Positions 8,301 through 14,242 of a stretch of DNA of 17,500 nucleotides are shown here, piece by piece. Below the pieces are notes generated by a model, which was not told the DNA's origin, did not search any database, and worked only from the letters and a program-made list of their open reading frames with translations. This DNA is from Halisarca cf. caerulea (taxonomy: Eukaryota > Porifera > Demospongiae > Chondrillida > Halisarcidae), in the NCBI GenBank assembly GCA_963170055.1, contig CAUJGJ010000185.1, forward strand, positions 496,075 to 513,574, read 5' to 3'. The stretch's first letter is position 1, and every line of letters begins with the position of its first letter. The position numbers were made by a program, and so were the translations under genes.

Positions 8301-11300
8301 GTTCAAGAACACTATTCATGCATCAATTCGGTTTCCTTATGAATCATACGTAGTGGCATATGCCATTGAACACCACCCTACCATAGAGAAAGCCAGGCTG
8401 GATTTTCCTGTTTCTTCCCTCTCAGGAAGTGGTGAGTGATGTGATCATGCTGCATGTGAGTACACAATTGCTGTGCTCTGTACATTCCTGCATATGTGGG
8501 GAAGGGTCTTTGGTGTGGGACCTTTGATCAGGGGTATCGGGGTATTCCTATTTAATCTGGGGGACCTTTAGCCAGAGGCTACTTGATGGTTGACTGGTTG
8601 GAGTGTTAGTTTCTGTAAGTGTATTCCACAGAAGCAATAGGGACAAGGTGCATGGTCTGAGGGTGAACTGGTGTAAAAAGAGGAGGGTTGATATTTCTCT
8701 ATGATTGCCCATACTTGGGATTCCTCCTTAGCTAGGGTAGAGTGGGCAATGGTGGAGTGGGCAATGGTGGAGTAGTTTGGAATGGTCTATTGAAAGCAGT
8801 GCCATCCACAAGTTACACACATACATTATTTATCATCATTGATGTCTCCATAAATTGGGAGTTCAGCAGTGGCAAGTACCATGGCCATAGACAGCCATGC
8901 ATGGCACAAGTTAGAGGAACTGTGTACAGTCCATGCTACCCCAGACTGTGTTCCAAGGTTACCTCACTTCACCCTGTATCCTGTTAGCCCTGTATGTATG
9001 TGTATAGTGTGTGTACCTGTTTATCATGTGCTAGTTGTGAGTTTCTGTATGTGCTGTGTAGAGTGAAGAGGTTTTGTAGTGTTCAGTTCTTGTGTGATTC
9101 AGCACAGGAACCCATAGTCTGGTGTAGCCGATCCATTCCTCGTTCGGCCATTTTCATGGACTGATGTCACCAGGTGAGCGGGAAAGGGTCTGGTCTGGTG
9201 CCAAACCAAATTTTGTGTCACGCCACAGGAAATCGTTTGCCCAATCAGATTGCAGAACGTAGGTTATCACGTAATAAACGCAAAGGCATCACTGTTCCTC
9301 ATCGTCGCTATACTGTGCGGTGTATTTTATGCGCGCTCACCGAGATAAGGACTGGTTTTATTATCTAAAATAGGGATGATTTCGGTGAAGCATCTGGTTA
9401 TACGTTCAGGACATTTGATCAAGAATATATTCCCCTTCGCTTCGCTCTCAGCCTCTACCACCCCACACAAGTGCAGCTTTCCAAAAGTGACGTAAACAGG
9501 CTTGTAAGAGCTTCATTCATCTTTATAAGTTTATCAGTATCTAAAAAACACTATCGACATATGTGTTCTTCACGCTGATCTTAGAAAGAGCATTCACTAT
9601 TTGGGCATTTGCCATAGAATTCATTATTCGTCTATAGTTTGTTTCCAAGCCACACAGCCAACAATCTTCTGAAGAAGACGACGCCATTCCGCATGCATCA
9701 AGAATAAGTCGAGAAGGACATTGACATCGTTATGCAATCTTGTACATTCCAACTACTCATTATTGTTGTTAGCTCCGCCCCCATTGCACAGAAATTGGTT
9801 TAGCACCAGACCAGACCCTTTCCCGCTTGCCCGGTGATGTCAGTCCTCAAGCATGGCCAAGCCAGGAATGGGTCGGCTACACCAGACTAAGGAATCAGGA
9901 GTTGATCATCCCTCCCCCGCACCACTTGTTGTGAGAAGGGGGTCAGATGTAGTTCTGCATGTACCTACAGTACATGGTGGAAGGTTGTGGGAGCTGTGAG
10001 ATATGTACCTACAGTACATGGTGGAAGGTTGTGGGAGCTGTGAGACATGTACGTGCAGTACATGGTGGAAGGTTGTGGGAGCTGTGAGACATGTATGTAC
10101 AGTACATGGTGGAAGGTTGTGGGAGCTGTGAGACATGTATGTACAGTACATGGTGGAAGGTTGTGAGAGCTGTGAGACATGTACGTACAGTACATGGTGG
10201 AAGGTTGTGGGAGCTGTGAGACATGTGTACCAACCAAGTGAAGGTTTCTCTCAGCACCAGTTGTTGAAGTGTTCCAACACTTATGCTCATCAACAGCATT
10301 GGTTGAGTACCAATCAGTGTGCTCATTTGTAATGTTTGTCCTCTTTCCAGTCACCCGGTTGATGATGACTCCTGCAGATGTGTTTGTGATTGTGTGATTT
10401 GTTCACTGTTTACAGATCTGAAGCCACTGAACGAGAGCATTCGAAAACTGAAAGCTATTGAGTTGAGTGGAGATCCACCTGTGGAAACAGTGTTGTCTGC
10501 ATTGTCAGGACAAATTGAGGAGCTCAGACTGACTGTGGAAGCTGAGGTATGCTATCCTGTCCAGTGTTTGTGCACACACTGTGAACTGTACACATGTGTG
10601 CACATGCACTGTGTGTGCTCAAATTTTTGTGCGTACAATTTTCATGGTTTTCGCAGATTGGAAGTCATATAACGTGAAAATTCAAGCACACTAAAATTAG
10701 GTGAAGCTCTTGTGCAATTACCTAAATGGCCGTCAAAAGAGCAAGGGTCACCGAGAAGCACTTCAGCACCTTTGCTCTTTTCTCTAATGGTTTTTATCTG
10801 CAAATAGAGGAAATTCTTTTCAATAAAAGACTTAAAGAAGGTAGGAATAAAGGGGATCCTTAAATAAATAGAATAAAATAAGATAAAATAAAGAAAATAA
10901 AAAAAGATAAAAGATGAAAGATAGATAAAAGATAAAATTAAAAAAGAAAATGAAACCTGCAATAAATTGTGAAAATCTGTGATCCCCAAACGTTTCATTC
11001 TGTGAGGATTTGAGCACGTACGGTACATGTAGGATATGGAGATCCAGTGCATTGCATGTGGTCATTGTCCTCTGAAGTGCATGTACACAGACGTGTAAAC
11101 CTACAGTGTGTGTACGTGTTGTACATGATATGGTTTGTACTGTGTACTGTGTACTGGTTGGGGGTTGTGTGTGATGTTCATGGATCTGTTTCTAGTACCA
11201 CACACTGAGTATGTTTGGTAGAGGAGATGAAGTGTATTGGACAAGAATAGGTGATGCTATGGAAGCCAGCCATTGTCTCAGTTCACTACATATTCATTTG

Positions 11301-11508
11301 GATAAAGGATCATTGCCACATGAGTTGTCGGCAGTGCTAACTGGTCTTTGTAGGATGGAAAGACTCACCGAGCTCACTATTGTCGCAAAGCATGGTCTGG
11401 AAGGTAGGTATGTACTGAGTCTCTGAAGGTTACTTGTTTTGACACCTCAGTACTAGGTGATGCACACCACACACATAACTACAGGTAGAGTACACATGTA
11501 CACACACA

Positions 11509-11556
<48 letters not shown>

Positions 11557-13970
11557 GTAGACGTGTACACACGAACAGAATGTACGCACACTGTGACACC
11601 TGATCCAGCACATTTCCTGACGTCTGGTGGAGTTTAGTGATCAGGTCTGTATAAGTCGATAAAGACCTAAACCTGTTCAGTGTTGTGATATTTTGAGGGT
11701 AAAACAACTACAGACTAGTACTGTTAGTGGGTCTCAGGTCGCACCATGTGGCCATTGCTACCAGCGATAAAACTGTACACATCGTTCATCATGTTTTTGT
11801 AAATAGATTGTTGCAAATCTTAATCTATTGGCTAACTTTGCCAAAGTTAATTCCTAAGATTTCAGACGGTACAGTAAGCAAAGTATTGCACATGCTCACA
11901 CACATCCATGTACTGTACATGTTCACACACATCCATGTACTGTACATGTTCACACACATCCATGTACTGTACATGTTCACACACATCCATGTACTGTACA
12001 TGCTCACACACATCCATGTACTGTACATGTTCACACACATCCATGTACTGTACATGTTCACACACATCCATGTACTGTACATGCTCACACACATCCATGT
12101 ACTGTACATGCTCACACACATCCATGTACTGTACATGCTCACACACATCCATGTACTGTACATGCTCACACACATCCATGTACTGTACATGTTCACACAC
12201 ATCCATGTACTGTACATGCTCACACACATCCATGTACTGTACATGCTCACACACATCCATGTACTGTACATGTTCACACACATCCATGTACTGTACATGT
12301 TCACACACATCCATGTACTGTACATGCTCACACACATCCATGTACTGTACATGTTCACACACATCCATGTACTGTACATGTTCACACACATCCATGTACT
12401 GTACATGCTCACACACATCCATGTACTGTACATGTTCACACACATCCATGTACTGTACATGCTCACACACATCCATGTACTGTACATGTTCACACACATC
12501 CATGTACTGTACATGCTCACACACATCCATGTACTGTACATGCTCACACACATCCATGTACTGTACATGTTCACACACATCCATGTACTGTACATGCTCA
12601 CACACATCCATGTACTGTACATGTTCACACACATCCATGTACTGTACATGCTCACACACATCCATGTACTGTACATGTTCACACACATCCATGTACTGTA
12701 CATGTTCACACACATCCATGTACTGTACATGTTCACACACATCCATGTACTGTACATGCTCACACACATCCATGTACTGTACATGTTCACACACATCCAT
12801 GTACTGTACATGTTCACACACATCCATGTACTGTACATGCTCACACACATCCATGTACTGTACATGCTCACACACATCCATGTACTGTACATGCTCACAC
12901 ACATCCATGTACTGTACATGCTCACACACATCCATGTACTGTACATGTTCACACACATCCATGTACTGTACATGCTCACACACATCCATGTACTGTACAT
13001 GCTCACACACATCCATGTACTGTACATGCTCACACACATCCATGTACTGTACATGCTCACACACATCCATGTACTGTACATGTTCACACACATCCATGTA
13101 CTGTACATGTTCACACACATCCATGTACTGTACATGCTCACACACATCCATGTACTGTACATGCTCACACACATCCATGTACAGTACATGCTCACACACA
13201 TCCATGTACTGTACATGCTCACACACATCCATGTACTGTACATGCTCACACACATCCATGTACTGTACATGCTCACACACATCCATGTACTGTACATGTT
13301 CACACACATCCATGTACTGTACATGTTCACACACATCCATGTACTGTACATGTTCACACACATCCATGTACTGTACATGCAGTGTTGCGAATGCACTAGC
13401 TGTTCCCTGTGTCCTCTATTTCAGTTGTAGCGTTTACTGTTGAATCTCTGAAGAATGTATTTGTTCACCTGGAGAAGTGCACGATACAGGTTCCATTGAC
13501 CTGTCAACAGTGGTGTACTGTGCTGTCAGGTTTGAAGGATGCAAAGAAGTTGAAGGAACTTGGTGTTTACATGAGAGATGTGGAGGTAAGAGCTACAGAC
13601 GTGAACTCTGAAGTGACAAAATGACAATGATGTGTTTCCATATTAGGACATCCACATCAGTGGTACTGACCGTGATTCATTTGATGTCATAGAAGATTTG
13701 GTAGCTGCTAGCGATCAACTGGTGAAGGTTGATGTTGGTTGTGATAAACAGGTGAGAGGTAGCCACTAGTGTGTCTGTGGCTATCCATATGATCCCATCT
13801 CTGATATATTGTTGTAGATGTTGAGCGGCTTTGGAGACCTTGTGTTGTCAGTGGTGAAAGGGACTTTCCGAAACAGGAACATTTCAGAACTCATGATTGC
13901 TTTCTATGGACATGTACTGTTGTACATCTTATTCTAGATATCTCTGTTTGTGTGTGTGTGTGTGTGTGTT

Positions 13971-14007
<37 letters not shown>

Positions 14008-14107
14008 ATGTATGTGTGTGTGTGTGTGTGTACGTGCATGTGTGTGTGTGTGTGACGCATGTGTGAGTGTATGTGCATGTGTATGTGTGTGTGTGTGTGT
14101 GTACGTG

Positions 14108-14156
<49 letters not shown>

Positions 14157-14177
14157 CCTGTGTGTGTGTGTGTGTGT

Positions 14178-14242
<65 letters not shown>

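Noticed and set aside
9906..10354. Ser/His/Pro ORFs on the minus strand
   Set aside because: They are the antisense of the 44-bp minisatellite.
10642..11052. Minus-strand 136-codon hydrophobic Phe/Leu/Ile ORF
   Set aside because: Its hydrophobic core is the complement of an A-rich tract. The flanks lack coding signs.
9961..13380. CRISPR-like array
   Set aside because: The repeats are contiguous without unique spacers and sit in introns of a eukaryotic gene.
11727..13443. Open frames over 500 codons on both strands
   Set aside because: They arise because a 27-bp satellite has a period divisible by three and no stop. The product is a 9-residue repeat, and the array is intronic by splice evidence.
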